29,823 nucleotides of DNA from JAZQNF01 sp045641505 (GTDB taxonomy: Bacteria > Bacillota > Clostridia > Lachnospirales > Bianqueaceae), in NCBI GenBank assembly GCA_045641505.1, contig JAZUHB010000010.1, positions 1 through 29,823 of the forward strand, written 5' to 3'. Both the position numbers and the translations under genes were made by a program. This document shows, in pieces, positions 14,594 to 24,244 of this stretch; positions within the stretch are counted from its first letter, which is position 1, and every line of letters starts with the position of its first letter. A model generated the notes under the pieces. That model ran no database searches. It saw only the letters and a list, made by a program, of their open reading frames with translations, and had not been told where the DNA came from.

Positions 14594-15985
14594 TTATCGG
14601 ATCTCGAAAACATCGAAGCCCATCATGCGGCCGAAGGCGCAAAGCTCCTCGGGATCGGCGCCGTAGACCAGCGCGGAATGATGGGTGCCGCCCAGCTCGG
14701 AGAACTCCCGGAGGAAGTCCCGGAGGGGCTTTACGGGCTTCATCCAGCCCTGCTCCGCCAGACGGTAGACCGTATCCGGCCGGCCCGCGTCGACGAGCTC
14801 CACCGGCGTCACGATCAGCTGGAAGCGCTCGCCCATCGGGGCCAGATTCAGGAGCACGGCCTTACCGGGCTTCAGGCAGGTGAAGGCCGCGGCGGTATGA
14901 CCGTAGGCGTTGTAGCCGAAGGGTATGTCCGCGACGACCGGCTTCCACTGCGCCTGGGCCAGATTGATCTCGCCCATGTGGGACAGCATCAGCAGCTCGT
15001 GCTTCCAGTCGGGACAGAACATCTCGGTGAAGCAGGCGTCCTTGCCGTAGACCTTCATCAGCGCGCCCACGAAGGACGCGGTCAGCACGTCGCCCTCGCC
15101 GGCGTAGCCGATGCCGCGGGACATCATGCGGGAGCACTCGATGAAGGGCATCGTGGGAAGGCCCACCGGGTCAAGATCGAGGAAGTTCACCGTGGCGGCA
15201 GTCAGCGCCCGCTCGGCGATCCACTTGCGGAGGACCAGGCGGGAGCGGACCTCTTCGCGGAGGTACTCCTCGTTTTCGACCTCCCAGGTGAAATCGGCCT
15301 TGTCGGCCGCGATCTCCGCCTCGATCTCCTCCTCGGTGACGGCGGCGAGCAGCCGCTTCACCGTGGCGGCGTCCAGATACTCGATCTCGGCGCCGGTGGC
15401 GCGGCGGAGCTCCTCCGGAGTCACGAGGAAATCGCCCATGCCCTCGAAGCTTCCGCCCACGGAGCCGACCTTCGCGGTCCGGAAGGCCTTGCACAGCGCG
15501 GCGGCGCGGCACATGGAGACGACCTCGGCCAGCACGCCGCTGTTTTCGATGTGTCCGGCGCAGATTTGGTAGCTCCTTCCGTTCCGCTTCAGCATGCTGC
15601 AGAGGTCCTGCACGCCGTGGATGCCGTGGTTCGGGTTGATCCCGTCATAGTGATCCGCGACGCCCAGAAGATCGAAGTCGACGGTCGTGTCGAACACGAT
15701 GAGCGGCGCCTCGATGGAAAGGATCGCGTCGATGGACTCGAGCGAGGGCGAATAGGCCAGGTTCTGCGTGATCACCGCGTCGAGCCCCGAGCGGTTGAAG
15801 AGCTCGGCCGCCGCCTGAAACTCGTTCTTCAGGCGGCAGACGTCGGCGCAGACGACCTCGAGGCCCAGAGCCTCCAGCTTCGAGACCAGCTGATTCTTGT
15901 ACGCGACCATGGGGTCCCGCATCGCGGGATCGTCATCGTCGTAAAGCTTGATGTAAAGCGGTAAATAACCGACTTTCGGTTTCAT
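14594..15985 (-). CDS. L-fucose/L-arabinose isomerase-family protein
   Basis: 463 residues. The layout matches the L-fucose isomerase and related superfamily: N-terminal alpha/beta domains (VGYLPLYIKLYDD; AVITQNLAYSPS), a middle region with VGSVGGSFEGMGDF, and a C-terminal domain with MMSRGIGYAGEGDVLTASF and a terminal THHSALVYG motif. Superfamily members isomerise aldoses to ketoses with a divalent metal; paralogs have other substrates. Strong ribosome binding site (AGGAGAGG). Directly downstream of the solute-binding protein gene, as expected for the first catabolic step after uptake. Confidence 0.88.
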   Translation of the reverse strand: MKPKVGYLPLYIKLYDDDDPAMRDPMVAYKNQLVSKLEALGLEVVCADVCRLKNEFQAAAELFNRSGLDAVITQNLAYSPSLESIDAILSIEAPLIVFDTTVDFDLLGVADHYDGINPNHGIHGVQDLCSMLKRNGRSYQICAGHIENSGVLAEVVSMCRAAALCKAFRTAKVGSVGGSFEGMGDFLVTPEELRRATGAEIEYLDAATVKRLLAAVTEEEIEAEIAADKADFTWEVENEEYLREEVRSRLVLRKWIAERALTAATVNFLDLDPVGLPTMPFIECSRMMSRGIGYAGEGDVLTASFVGALMKVYGKDACFTEMFCPDWKHELLMLSHMGEINLAQAQWKPVVADIPFGYNAYGHTAAAFTCLKPGKAVLLNLAPMGERFQLIVTPVELVDAGRPDTVYRLAEQGWMKPVKPLRDFLREFSELGGTHHSALVYGADPEELCAFGRMMGFDVFEIR

Positions 15986-15997
15986 GCGTTCCTCTCC

Positions 15998-17626
15998 TTA
16001 TTTGGAGGTGCGGTCGTAGATCATCTGCCAGGCCTTGACCATGTCCTGCAGACCCATCTTGTTGATCTGCTGCACATAGAGATCCCAGGCGCTGTCGATG
16101 GCGACGTTGCCCTTCACGAACTTGTCGCGGTATTCGCCGAACACGCCCTTCACGTCGGAGTTGACGTAGGCGATCAGCTCGTTCTCCTCTTCGGTGTACA
16201 GGGAGACGTGGCGGACGGAGGGAGACTTCCAGATGTTCTCCTCACGGAGCTTCGCGTACTCCTCGATGTACCAGGGGAACTGCTCCTTGCCGCTCATCAG
16301 CTGCTCGACGGTCTGGAAGTGGCACAGCGGGATCTGGCCGCAGCCCTTGGCGCCGATGTCGCGGACGGAGCCGTCGGCGGGATAGATGATCTCGATCTCG
16401 CCGTTCTCGTCATACTTCCAGTCCTCGCCCTCGATGCCGTAGACACGGACGTTCAGGACGTTGGGATCGGCGTACAGGGTGTCCAGCCAGCGGCAGGCCA
16501 GCTCGACCTCGTCGCAGTCGGCGGTGATGGAGGTGGGGGCGCCCAGCGCGCGCTCACGGCGGATGAAGATGTTCTGGTTTCCGTTGTACTTGGAAGCGAG
16601 CGCGCCGCCGAGGGTGTAGCACTCACGGAAGGGATCCGCCTGGCCGCGGCTGGTCAGCTGGCCGTAGGGGATCGCAAAGCCGGAATAGTAGATGAACACG
16701 CCGACACGGTCGGAAGCGATCTTCTCGGCCAGGACGTTGGCGTTCATGGAAGAGATCTCGGGATCGAGGATCTTCGCCTTGTAGAGCTGATTCAGGTACT
16801 TCAGGTACTGCTTCATGCCTTCGCTGGTGTACTCGTCATAGACGACGCCGTTCTCGTCGGCCGCGAAAGCGTCCCAGGCCTCGTACTGCTCCAGGCCGAA
16901 GGTGGTGCCGAGACCGGAGGTCAGATCGCTGACGCCGGTGGAGGTCAGGATGATCTCATCAGCCTTGCCGTTGCCGTTCAGGTCGCCGGCGGCCTTCATC
17001 TTCTCGAGCAGGGCGGTGAACTCGTCCAGGGTGGTGGGCACCTCGGCGCCGAGCTTCTCCATCCATTCGGTGTTGTACATGATGGTGATGTGGCCTTCGA
17101 CGGGCTCCGCCATGCCGATCAGGGCATAGATGGCGCCGTCATAGCTGCTGATGTGGGACAGGAAATCGACGCCCTGCTCGTCCCAGTACTTGGTGGTATT
17201 GGTGAAGCAGTCGTCCCAGTACTCGGACAGATCGACCAGGATGCCGTTGTTGCCGGCGCGCTCGGCAAGCTGCAGCGTGTTGACCATCATGATGTCGGGC
17301 AGGTTGACGGCCGCGGCCAGACGGGTGCTGATGACCTCGTTGTAACCGGAGGAGGAAGCGACCTCCCACTCGATATGGACGTTGGTGTACTCCTCGAGCC
17401 AGGCCCAGAAGGGCAGGTCGTTGGAGGCAGACGGGTTGGTGGTGGAGGTGCCCTCAGAGCAGAGGACAGTCAGCGTGGTCTTCTTGTCGCAGAGCCAGGA
17501 ATCCTTTTTCTCGGAAGCGCTCTGAGACTCGTTTCCGCCCTTGCTCTCCTCGTTTCCGCCGCCGTTGCAGGCGCAGAGACCGAGGACCATCAGAAGGGCC
17601 AGAAGCAGTGCGATGAATCTTTTCAT
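15998..17626 (-). CDS. ABC transporter sugar-binding lipoprotein (LplA-like)
   Basis: 542 residues. N-terminal MKR, a hydrophobic stretch of Leu/Ala/Met and the lipobox GLCAC (lipidated Cys about residue 19) precede a Gly/Ser/Glu-rich linker and a family-1 type extracellular solute-binding domain (WLEEYTNVHIEWEVAS; LNGNGKADEIILTSTG). It should capture the sugar outside the membrane and deliver it to the two permeases encoded just upstream. The ATPase subunit is not in the window, which is common for this class because a shared MsmK/MsmX-type ATPase serves several systems. AAGGAG precedes the ATG. Confidence 0.93.
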   Translation of the reverse strand: MKRFIALLLALLMVLGLCACNGGGNEESKGGNESQSASEKKDSWLCDKKTTLTVLCSEGTSTTNPSASNDLPFWAWLEEYTNVHIEWEVASSSGYNEVISTRLAAAVNLPDIMMVNTLQLAERAGNNGILVDLSEYWDDCFTNTTKYWDEQGVDFLSHISSYDGAIYALIGMAEPVEGHITIMYNTEWMEKLGAEVPTTLDEFTALLEKMKAAGDLNGNGKADEIILTSTGVSDLTSGLGTTFGLEQYEAWDAFAADENGVVYDEYTSEGMKQYLKYLNQLYKAKILDPEISSMNANVLAEKIASDRVGVFIYYSGFAIPYGQLTSRGQADPFRECYTLGGALASKYNGNQNIFIRRERALGAPTSITADCDEVELACRWLDTLYADPNVLNVRVYGIEGEDWKYDENGEIEIIYPADGSVRDIGAKGCGQIPLCHFQTVEQLMSGKEQFPWYIEEYAKLREENIWKSPSVRHVSLYTEEENELIAYVNSDVKGVFGEYRDKFVKGNVAIDSAWDLYVQQINKMGLQDMVKAWQMIYDRTSK

Positions 17627-17652
17627 TTTCGTATCTCCTTTGAAGATTGATA

Positions 17653-18558
17653 TCAGCCTTTCACAGCGCCTACCATGAGGCCCTGTTTCATATACTTACC
17701 GAAGAAGGGATAGAGGATCAGAAGCGGCGCCACCGCGATCACGATGATCGTGTACTTCATCTGGAGGTTGGACAGGAACTCCTCGGCGGAGATCTCCTGG
17801 CCGATCATCTCGGCGGTGGAGTTCATCGAGTTCTGGATGACAACCTGGCGGATGTACATGCCCAGGGGATGCAGGCTCTTGTCGCCCTGATAGAGCAGCG
17901 CGGGGAAATAGGAGTTCCAGTAGCCCACGAAGAAGTAGACGGTGAGCACCGAAATGATGGACTTGGACAGCGGCACGATGATCTGCAGCAGGATGCGGAA
18001 ATCGGAGGCGCCGTCGATCTTCGCGCTCTCGATCAGCTCCTCGGGCAGGGACTTGATGAAGTTCCGGCAGAGGAAGATGTTGAACGCCGAGGTGAGGCTC
18101 GGCAGGATCATCGCCATGCGGGTGTCATAGAGATGCAGGAACTTGACGATGACGATGTAGGACGGGATCATGCCGCCGCCGAAGAACATGATGATGAGCA
18201 GCAGCGTCGTGAAGAACTTCTTGCCGACGAACTGATCGCGGGACAGCGGGAAGGCCGCCAGCATCGTGGCGATGATGCCGAACAGGGTTCCGACCACCGC
18301 GTAGAAGATCGTGTTGCCGTAGTAGCGCAGGATCGTGGGATCCTTCAGCGCCTTCTTGTAGGAGAGGATGCTGAAGCCCTTGGGCAGCAGCACAACCTCG
18401 CCGCGGGCGGCGCGGATGGGGCTCGAGATGGACATGCTGATGACGTAGACCAGCGGGTACAGGGTGATGATGACGATCAGCACGCAGAGGATGGCCACGA
18501 TCACATCCATGAGCCGGTCGGAGGCAGTCATCTTGATCTTGTTCTTGTTCTTTTTCAT
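17653..18558 (-). CDS. ABC transporter permease, LplC/MalG-like
   Basis: 301 residues, about six transmembrane helices. The cytoplasmic EAA loop that contacts the ATPase reads EELIESAKIDGASDFRI, with the conserved Gly, and is followed by a hydrophobic IVPLSKSII segment. Leading AAGGAGG ribosome binding site. It pairs with the permease gene 15 bases upstream; together they form the heterodimeric channel of a carbohydrate importer. Confidence 0.93.
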   Translation of the reverse strand: MKKNKNKIKMTASDRLMDVIVAILCVLIVIITLYPLVYVISMSISSPIRAARGEVVLLPKGFSILSYKKALKDPTILRYYGNTIFYAVVGTLFGIIATMLAAFPLSRDQFVGKKFFTTLLLIIMFFGGGMIPSYIVIVKFLHLYDTRMAMILPSLTSAFNIFLCRNFIKSLPEELIESAKIDGASDFRILLQIIVPLSKSIISVLTVYFFVGYWNSYFPALLYQGDKSLHPLGMYIRQVVIQNSMNSTAEMIGQEISAEEFLSNLQMKYTIIVIAVAPLLILYPFFGKYMKQGLMVGAVKG

Positions 18559-18573
18559 GCTTGCCTCCTTTCC

Positions 18574-19509
18574 TTACCAGAGACCCGTATCGGTCAGCTT
18601 CTTGGAGATCCGGTTCGTGCTGAGCACGAGGATCAGGTTGACCACGGAGTTGAACAGACCGATGGCGGCCGCGTAGGAGGTCTGGCCGTCGAGGATGCCG
18701 GTCCGGTAGGTGTAGGTGGAAAGGACGTCCGAAACGTCGAAGGTGGAGCCGGTCTGCAGCAGGAAGACCTTCTCGTAGCCGACGCTCATGACGCTGCCCA
18801 CGCGCAGGATCAGCATGGTCGCGATGGTGGGCAGGATGCAGGGAAGCGTGATGTGGATCAGCTTCTTCCAGCGGCTGGCGCCGTCCACCGTGGCGGCCTC
18901 GTACAGCGAGGGATCGACGCCCGCGATGGCCGCCGTGTAGACGATGGCCGCGTAGCCGGTGCCGGACCAGGTGCCCGAGCCGATGTACAGGGGACGGAAG
19001 TACTTCGAGGTGCCCATGAAGTCGATGCTTTCGACGCCAATCCGGTTCAGCAGGTTGTTCACCAGACCGCCGTCCACGGAGAACATGTTGCGGATGATGG
19101 CGACGATGACGACCACGGAGATGAAATGGGGCAGGATGCTGACGGAGCTCACGAAGGACTTCACCTTCTGGTTCCGGACCTCGTTGAAGATCAGCGCGAG
19201 GATGATGCCGGCGGGGAAATTGATCAGAAGACCCAGGATGCTGATGGCCAGGGTGTTCCGGATGTAGCGCCAGCAATACGGATTATTGAAGAACTTGATG
19301 AACCATTTGAAGCCCACCCACTTGGTTTTCGGACCCCAGAAGGGATCGCCGATGCGGTAATTCTGGAAGCCGATCACGATACCGAACATAGGCCAGTAGC
19401 GGAACAGGATCAGGAAGGCCAGGGGGATGAGCAGCATCACCCAGAGCTGCCAGTCGCGGACCATTTTGCGGCCCCAGGTCAGCCCCTTCTTTTTCTTTTT
19501 CTCTTTCAT
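18574..19509 (-). CDS. ABC transporter permease, LplB-like
   Basis: 311 residues with a Lys-rich N-terminus (KEKKKKKG) and about six transmembrane helices. The EAA loop is SLYEAATVDGASRWKKL, followed by ITLPCILPTIA. It starts two bases after the kinase stop with GAGGAG as ribosome binding site, and is the first membrane component in transcription order. Lpl-type systems import oligosaccharides and related glycosides. Confidence 0.93.
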   Translation of the reverse strand: MKEKKKKKGLTWGRKMVRDWQLWVMLLIPLAFLILFRYWPMFGIVIGFQNYRIGDPFWGPKTKWVGFKWFIKFFNNPYCWRYIRNTLAISILGLLINFPAGIILALIFNEVRNQKVKSFVSSVSILPHFISVVVIVAIIRNMFSVDGGLVNNLLNRIGVESIDFMGTSKYFRPLYIGSGTWSGTGYAAIVYTAAIAGVDPSLYEAATVDGASRWKKLIHITLPCILPTIATMLILRVGSVMSVGYEKVFLLQTGSTFDVSDVLSTYTYRTGILDGQTSYAAAIGLFNSVVNLILVLSTNRISKKLTDTGLW

Positions 19510-19511
19510 CG

Positions 19512-20999
19512 TTACTCCTCTGCTGTGTATAAATGATTTGCCGCGAGGGCAAGCTTTTTGTATTTTTCGAAGATCGGCGCGTACGCAGCCGAGGCGGCGG
19601 GATCCGGCTCCACGGTCCGCTCGGGGACGCGGAGCTTCGCGTAGCCCTCCATAGGGCTGCGGAATGCGCCCGCGCCCAGGCCGGCGAAAAGCGCGGCGCC
19701 GACACAGGCGAGATCGGGGATCTCAGGCACCGTCACGGTAAGGCCCGAGACATCGGCCAGGATCTGTGTCCAGACGCTGCTTTTCGAGGCGCCGCCGGCG
19801 AGCTTGATGCCGCCGAGCTTGCTCCGATCGCGGAAGCCGTCCAGCATCCAGACGGTCTGGAAGACGACGCCCTCCATCACGGCTCTGGCCAGATCGAAGC
19901 GGTCATGCGAGAGCCCGAGTCCGAAGAAGAACGCCTTCGCCTCGGGATTGCCGAGGGGATAAGGGGAACCCGCGAAATAGGGATAGAACAGAAGACCTCC
20001 GCAGCCGGGCTGCTTTCGTGCCGCGCCCTCGTCGAGCTCGGCGTAGGAAGGCTTTTCGCCGGTCAGGCGATCGGTGAGGCTGCCGCGCAGCCACTCGAGG
20101 CAGCTGCCGCCGCAGGAAAGGGAATTGAGGGCGCCTTTCAGGCCCTCCGTTCCGGATACGGACAGCGAAAAACCGTTCCGGAAATTCCATTCCGAGGAAA
20201 GACTCGTGACGACCCAGGCCGTGCCGGAGCCGATCAGGATGTCTCCGTCCCGGAACGCGCCGGCGCCGGACGCCACCGCGTACTGATCGTGCGCGCCGGC
20301 CACGAGGACCGTATCGGTGCTGAGCCCGAGCTCCTCCGCCGCGGCTTCGGTAAGATGGCCGATGATCTGTCCCGTCGGCACGAGACGTCCCAGCTGCTCC
20401 TCGCGGACTCCGCAGAAGCGGAGCAGCTCAGGATCGTAGCAGCCCTTCCGGATGTCGGCCAGCTGATTGATGCCCGCGTCGGAAAGGTCGAGCGCCGGGA
20501 TCCCGGTGAGACGCGCCGAGATGAAATCGGGGACGGAAAGGAAATAGGCGGTTTTCGCGTAGAGCTCCGGCTCATGGGCGCGGAGCCAGGCGATCTGCAG
20601 GAGCATCAGCCCGTTCTCGAGCTCCCAGCCGGTTTTCTGATAGACGTAATCCGCGCCGAGGGTGCTTCGGAGAAGCTCGGCCTCCTCCCGGCAGCGTGTG
20701 TCGCTCCAGACGATGGCCGGCCGAAGCGGCCGGAAGCCGCTGTCCGTCGGGATCAGCGTGCCTCCCTGCAGCGACAGGGAGATGGCGCTGACGGTCCCGC
20801 GAAGCCCGCGGCAGGCCTCCCGGACGGTGGAAACGACCGCGGCCCAAAGCGCCTCCGCGTCCTGCTCGCAGCAATCGCGCGCAGGCGTGCTCAGCGGATA
20901 CGAAGCCTTTCCGATCGAAAGAAGCCCCCGCTCATCCGAGAAAAGAGCCGTTTTGGTGTTGGTCGTGCCAACGTCGATGCCAAGCAGAAATCTCTCCAT
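19512..20999 (-). CDS. FGGY-family carbohydrate kinase
   Basis: 495 residues, normal for the family. N-terminal phosphate/ATP motif LGIDVGTTNTKTALFS, catalytic-region Asp in AGAHDQYAVASGAG, and the C-terminal ATP-binding segment GGASKSSVWTQILADVSG. Members phosphorylate xylulose, rhamnulose, ribulose, erythritol, glycerol and others; specificity is not readable here. It is the first gene after the operon promoter at 21031-21059, with a weak GAGAG-type ribosome binding site. It would phosphorylate the ketose made by the isomerase-like enzyme encoded downstream. Confidence 0.92.
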   Translation of the reverse strand: MERFLLGIDVGTTNTKTALFSDERGLLSIGKASYPLSTPARDCCEQDAEALWAAVVSTVREACRGLRGTVSAISLSLQGGTLIPTDSGFRPLRPAIVWSDTRCREEAELLRSTLGADYVYQKTGWELENGLMLLQIAWLRAHEPELYAKTAYFLSVPDFISARLTGIPALDLSDAGINQLADIRKGCYDPELLRFCGVREEQLGRLVPTGQIIGHLTEAAAEELGLSTDTVLVAGAHDQYAVASGAGAFRDGDILIGSGTAWVVTSLSSEWNFRNGFSLSVSGTEGLKGALNSLSCGGSCLEWLRGSLTDRLTGEKPSYAELDEGAARKQPGCGGLLFYPYFAGSPYPLGNPEAKAFFFGLGLSHDRFDLARAVMEGVVFQTVWMLDGFRDRSKLGGIKLAGGASKSSVWTQILADVSGLTVTVPEIPDLACVGAALFAGLGAGAFRSPMEGYAKLRVPERTVEPDPAASAAYAPIFEKYKKLALAANHLYTAEE

Positions 21000-21030
21000 C
21001 TCTCACGTCCTGATTATATTCTTACAAGTC

Positions 21031-21059
21031 ATAATATAGGGTTTTCGTTCAGATGTCAA
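21031..21059 (-). promoter_or_regulatory. Consensus promoter of the eleven-gene sugar operon
   Basis: TTGACA (21059-21054), 17-base spacer, TATTAT (21036-21031). It sits 30 bases upstream of the kinase ATG. GTTTTCG (21041-21047) and CGAAAAC (21061-21067) form an inverted repeat flanking the -35 element. Confidence 0.8.
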
Positions 21060-21116
21060 CCGAAAACGCCGTTCAAAGTGAATGTTTCGTGCAAATCGGG
21101 CCGCTGTTTCGTTCAG
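21043..21116 (-). promoter_or_regulatory. Direct repeats of CTGAACGAAA around the operon promoter
   Basis: On the minus strand CTGAACGAAA occurs at 21116-21107 and 21052-21043, with a degenerate copy (TGCACGAAA) at 21093-21085. Start-to-start distances of 22 and 42 bases are near two and four helical turns, as expected for sites bound on one face by an AraC-type activator. The binding protein is not in the window. Confidence 0.5.
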
Positions 21117-21122
21117 TTTCCG

Positions 21123-24100
21123 TCACGGCTCGAGCTCGCGCAGAATCGGCGCCAGGGTCACGCCGGTCGTACGGAGCTGATAGCAGTAGGAGAAATTCTT
21201 GCCGGCGGTCCGCCAGGTCTTGTTGCCCCAGTAGCGCTCCTTGCGGTTGGCGTTGTGCACCTGGCCGAAGGTGTTGATCCGGCTTCCGTAGACGCGGACC
21301 GTGATCTCGTGCTCGCCGGCCGGGACGCCCGTGAAGCGGACCCGGTAGGGCTCGGCGTAGAGGGACTTCTCCTCGCCGTCCAGCGAGACGTCGAGCAGCG
21401 CGCCGAAGTATTCGGGGATCTCGAGCTGAAGCTCCGAACTCTTCGTGGCGACCTTGCAGCGATAGACGATGTTGCCGCCGTAGAAGGCAAGGCCCTGCGC
21501 CGCGGCGTCGCCCCAGGCGAGACGCTCCGGCAGCGCGCAGACGACCGCCTCGTCGCCCTCGGTCCGGACGCCGAACGCGCCCAGAAGGTACGCGCTCTCC
21601 GGGTTGACGCCGGGTCCGAAGGGCAGCGTGACGAGCAGCTCGTTTTCGCCCTCCCGGATCTCGGGCAGCGGATAGCGGCGGATGCACTCGTCCACGTAGA
21701 AGCCCTCTCCCTCGCTAAGCGCGGCGCCGTTCCAGAAGAGCTTCGCGCCGGGCTGGTACTCGAAGCCGAGCTCCGCGCCGGTATAGCGGATCTCCGAACG
21801 AATGACGAAGCGGAGCGAGAGCAGGTGCTCCACGGGCTTCAGAGGCTCCAGCCAGGGCTGGGGGAAAGCGGCGTTCCGCATCGGATAGCCGAAGGCCTGC
21901 CGCGCCGCGGCGTCGAGACGGAGGATCTCCTCCCTCGGCTGCCAGGGGTCGTCGTCCAGCGAAAACTCTGCCTGATCGAGCAGGAGCACGTTCTCCTCCC
22001 CAAGCTCATACGAAACCTTCGCGGGCAGATAACGCTCGCTTCGGACCTTGGGCTCCGCCGGAAGCGTAAGCACAGCGTCCGCGCACTCCTCCGCCGGGGT
22101 CAGCCGGATGAGGTAGGAATCCTGCGCGTAGAACGGAAGGAGCAGGACGGTCCGCCCGTTTTCGTGCCGCACGGGAACAGGCGCGTGCGTGCCGTTCTGC
22201 GTATCGTAGCACTCCGCGCGGAAGATTCCCTTCACGCGGACGGTGAAATCCTCGCGGCCGGTCGCGGTGACCCAGTGGCTGAGCTCCAGACGGTCGTCGT
22301 GCTTGCCCTGCGCGAGGAAGAGCCAGCGGTCGGGACCGTCCTCGCGGAGCTGATAGATGAGGCGCTCGGCGTTCTTGCCGCCCGGGTCCTCGACGGACAG
22401 CTCGCGGAAGGGCTCGAGGGCCTCCAGGAGCGCGTCGCGGTCGTTGCCGATCACGGTGCAGTCCGCGGCCAGCGCCCGGACTTCGTCGGAGAGCGCGCCG
22501 TCCACACAGGAGGGAACGCCGCCCATGAAGATGACCGCGCCTCCGTTCGCGCGGAACTCGCGCAGCGCGGACAGAGTCTCCCGGCGCAGCGTGATCATGC
22601 CGGGCAGGACCGCGACGGAGTATTCCATCCCGCCGAGGGCGAGATGTCCGTCCGCGGAGCCCTTGTACAGCTCGGGCAGGAGCGCCTCGGAGACATAGTC
22701 GAAATCGAGCTGATGGAACAGCAGATCCTCGGTCACGCGCTGGAACTGATCCTCCAGACGGCGCCGCGCCCCGGCGGTCTCACGGCCGGGTCCCATCAGC
22801 ATCCAGTAGCTTTCCACGGGGTGGATGAGCGCGATCCGGCACACGGCCTTCCCGCGGGTCAGCACGGTATTCAGCCGCGCGAAATGGTCCTCGATCAGCG
22901 GATATTTGCGGTACCAGGTCGTGTGCTGGTCCAGGGGCGAGGGATAGTCACGCTTGCTCTCGCCGCCCATGGTCATCCAGACCAGATGTTGGACCCGGTT
23001 GGTGACGCCGAGCGCCGCCAGCCAGTCGCCCTGGTGCTTGTGGCCGCGGAAGTCGAAATCCCAGTTGGTGACGCCGTAGAGCTCGCAGGTCACGCCCGGA
23101 TAGCCGTACTGGCGCGCCACGCTCTGGGCTTCCTTGACGGTGGTATATTCGTGCCGGTCCGCCAGCATGTCCACGCCGGGCAGGGTGAAATGGCGGAGCG
23201 TCCGCATCACCTCGCCCACCACGCGGGACTGGCTTTCCAGCTTTTCCTCGAACAGAAGGTGACCGGTGAGCAGAAGGCCGTGGGCGGCGCACCAATCCCC
23301 GAGGGTCTTGCCGTAAGCCTCGGAGAACATCCAGGCCACGCAGTCATGGTACTCGTAGCGGGTCTTGGAGGGGGTTCCGTCGGCTTTTTCCCAGAAGAGC
23401 TCGGGCAGCTCCGCCAGAAGGCTGTGGCCGTAGCGGCCCGTGAAATACTCCTCCATGCCGTCGGTGTAGGCGATGCCCACGTCGGCGAGGGCCTCCCCGG
23501 CGGGGAGCTCCTCCTGCATGTGGAAGCTGGGCTCGTCGGTGAAGATCGCGGGCACGGTCCTGCCGAAGGAGCCGCCGACCGCGGCGAGATATCGCTCGTG
23601 GGTGACCTCGGTGAAGCGGCGGATCGCCTCCGGGTTCAGAGTGTCCACGTAGGCCTGATTGTTGAACCAGCTGAGGGGCTCGGTGACGACGAGGTAGGAG
23701 TACCAGACGTTTTCGCCCTCTTCGTCCTCCTCCAGCTTCCGGTAGCTCACAAGCTTTCCGTCCGAGAGCTTCACCTCGTAGCGGCCGAGCCGGCTGAGGT
23801 CGCCGTTCTTCGAAAGACGGGAGCCGGTGGGGACGTGACGGTCCAGATAGCCCTCCGGATAGAGGCGCGGGCTGAAGAGCAGATAGCGGGACGCGAAACG
23901 CCGGTCGCAGGTCACGCGGCCGCCTCCGGCGCCGCTGGGCCATTTGTCCTCGTCATAGAGCCAGGTGAGCATGCCCTGCTCCGCGCCGAAGCGTTCGCAG
24001 TGCTTCACCATCTCCAGGAACTCCCCGCCCAGATACTCGGTCTCGAGCCCGATGCGGGAGTGGATATGATAGCCGCCGAGGCCCATCGCCTTCATCGCGA

Positions 24101-24227
24101 GGATCTGCTTTTCCAGGATCCCGGCCTCGATCTTTCCGTTCCAGGACCAGAAGGGAGCGCCGCGGAACTCGGCGCCCGGCGAACGGAAGAGCTCATCCGA
24201 AAAGGGCTTTTGACTGGCTTCGTACAT
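21123..24227 (-). CDS. GH106-like glycoside hydrolase (alpha-L-rhamnosidase type)
   Basis: 1034 residues. The N-terminus (PFWSWNGKI, then MGLGGYHIHSRIGL, YDEDKWPSG) is typical of the GH106-type catalytic barrel; acidic candidates include the FTDEPSFH segment. The middle region resembles a flavodoxin-like/Rossmann subdomain (VAVLPGMITL; AVIFMGGVPS), and the C-terminal ~250 residues contain galactose-binding-like beta-sandwich domains ending in RINTFGQVHN. There is no signal peptide, so it is probably intracellular. Of two close ATGs the one at 24227 is used, because GGAGG (24239-24235) is seven bases away; the first ATG is only one base from it. Rhamnose specificity is family-based inference. 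Confidence 0.83.
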   Translation of the reverse strand: MYEASQKPFSDELFRSPGAEFRGAPFWSWNGKIEAGILEKQILAMKAMGLGGYHIHSRIGLETEYLGGEFLEMVKHCERFGAEQGMLTWLYDEDKWPSGAGGGRVTCDRRFASRYLLFSPRLYPEGYLDRHVPTGSRLSKNGDLSRLGRYEVKLSDGKLVSYRKLEEDEEGENVWYSYLVVTEPLSWFNNQAYVDTLNPEAIRRFTEVTHERYLAAVGGSFGRTVPAIFTDEPSFHMQEELPAGEALADVGIAYTDGMEEYFTGRYGHSLLAELPELFWEKADGTPSKTRYEYHDCVAWMFSEAYGKTLGDWCAAHGLLLTGHLLFEEKLESQSRVVGEVMRTLRHFTLPGVDMLADRHEYTTVKEAQSVARQYGYPGVTCELYGVTNWDFDFRGHKHQGDWLAALGVTNRVQHLVWMTMGGESKRDYPSPLDQHTTWYRKYPLIEDHFARLNTVLTRGKAVCRIALIHPVESYWMLMGPGRETAGARRRLEDQFQRVTEDLLFHQLDFDYVSEALLPELYKGSADGHLALGGMEYSVAVLPGMITLRRETLSALREFRANGGAVIFMGGVPSCVDGALSDEVRALAADCTVIGNDRDALLEALEPFRELSVEDPGGKNAERLIYQLREDGPDRWLFLAQGKHDDRLELSHWVTATGREDFTVRVKGIFRAECYDTQNGTHAPVPVRHENGRTVLLLPFYAQDSYLIRLTPAEECADAVLTLPAEPKVRSERYLPAKVSYELGEENVLLLDQAEFSLDDDPWQPREEILRLDAAARQAFGYPMRNAAFPQPWLEPLKPVEHLLSLRFVIRSEIRYTGAELGFEYQPGAKLFWNGAALSEGEGFYVDECIRRYPLPEIREGENELLVTLPFGPGVNPESAYLLGAFGVRTEGDEAVVCALPERLAWGDAAAQGLAFYGGNIVYRCKVATKSSELQLEIPEYFGALLDVSLDGEEKSLYAEPYRVRFTGVPAGEHEITVRVYGSRINTFGQVHNANRKERYWGNKTWRTAGKNFSYCYQLRTTGVTLAPILRELEP

Positions 24228-24244
24228 TTTCATGCCTCCGAATC

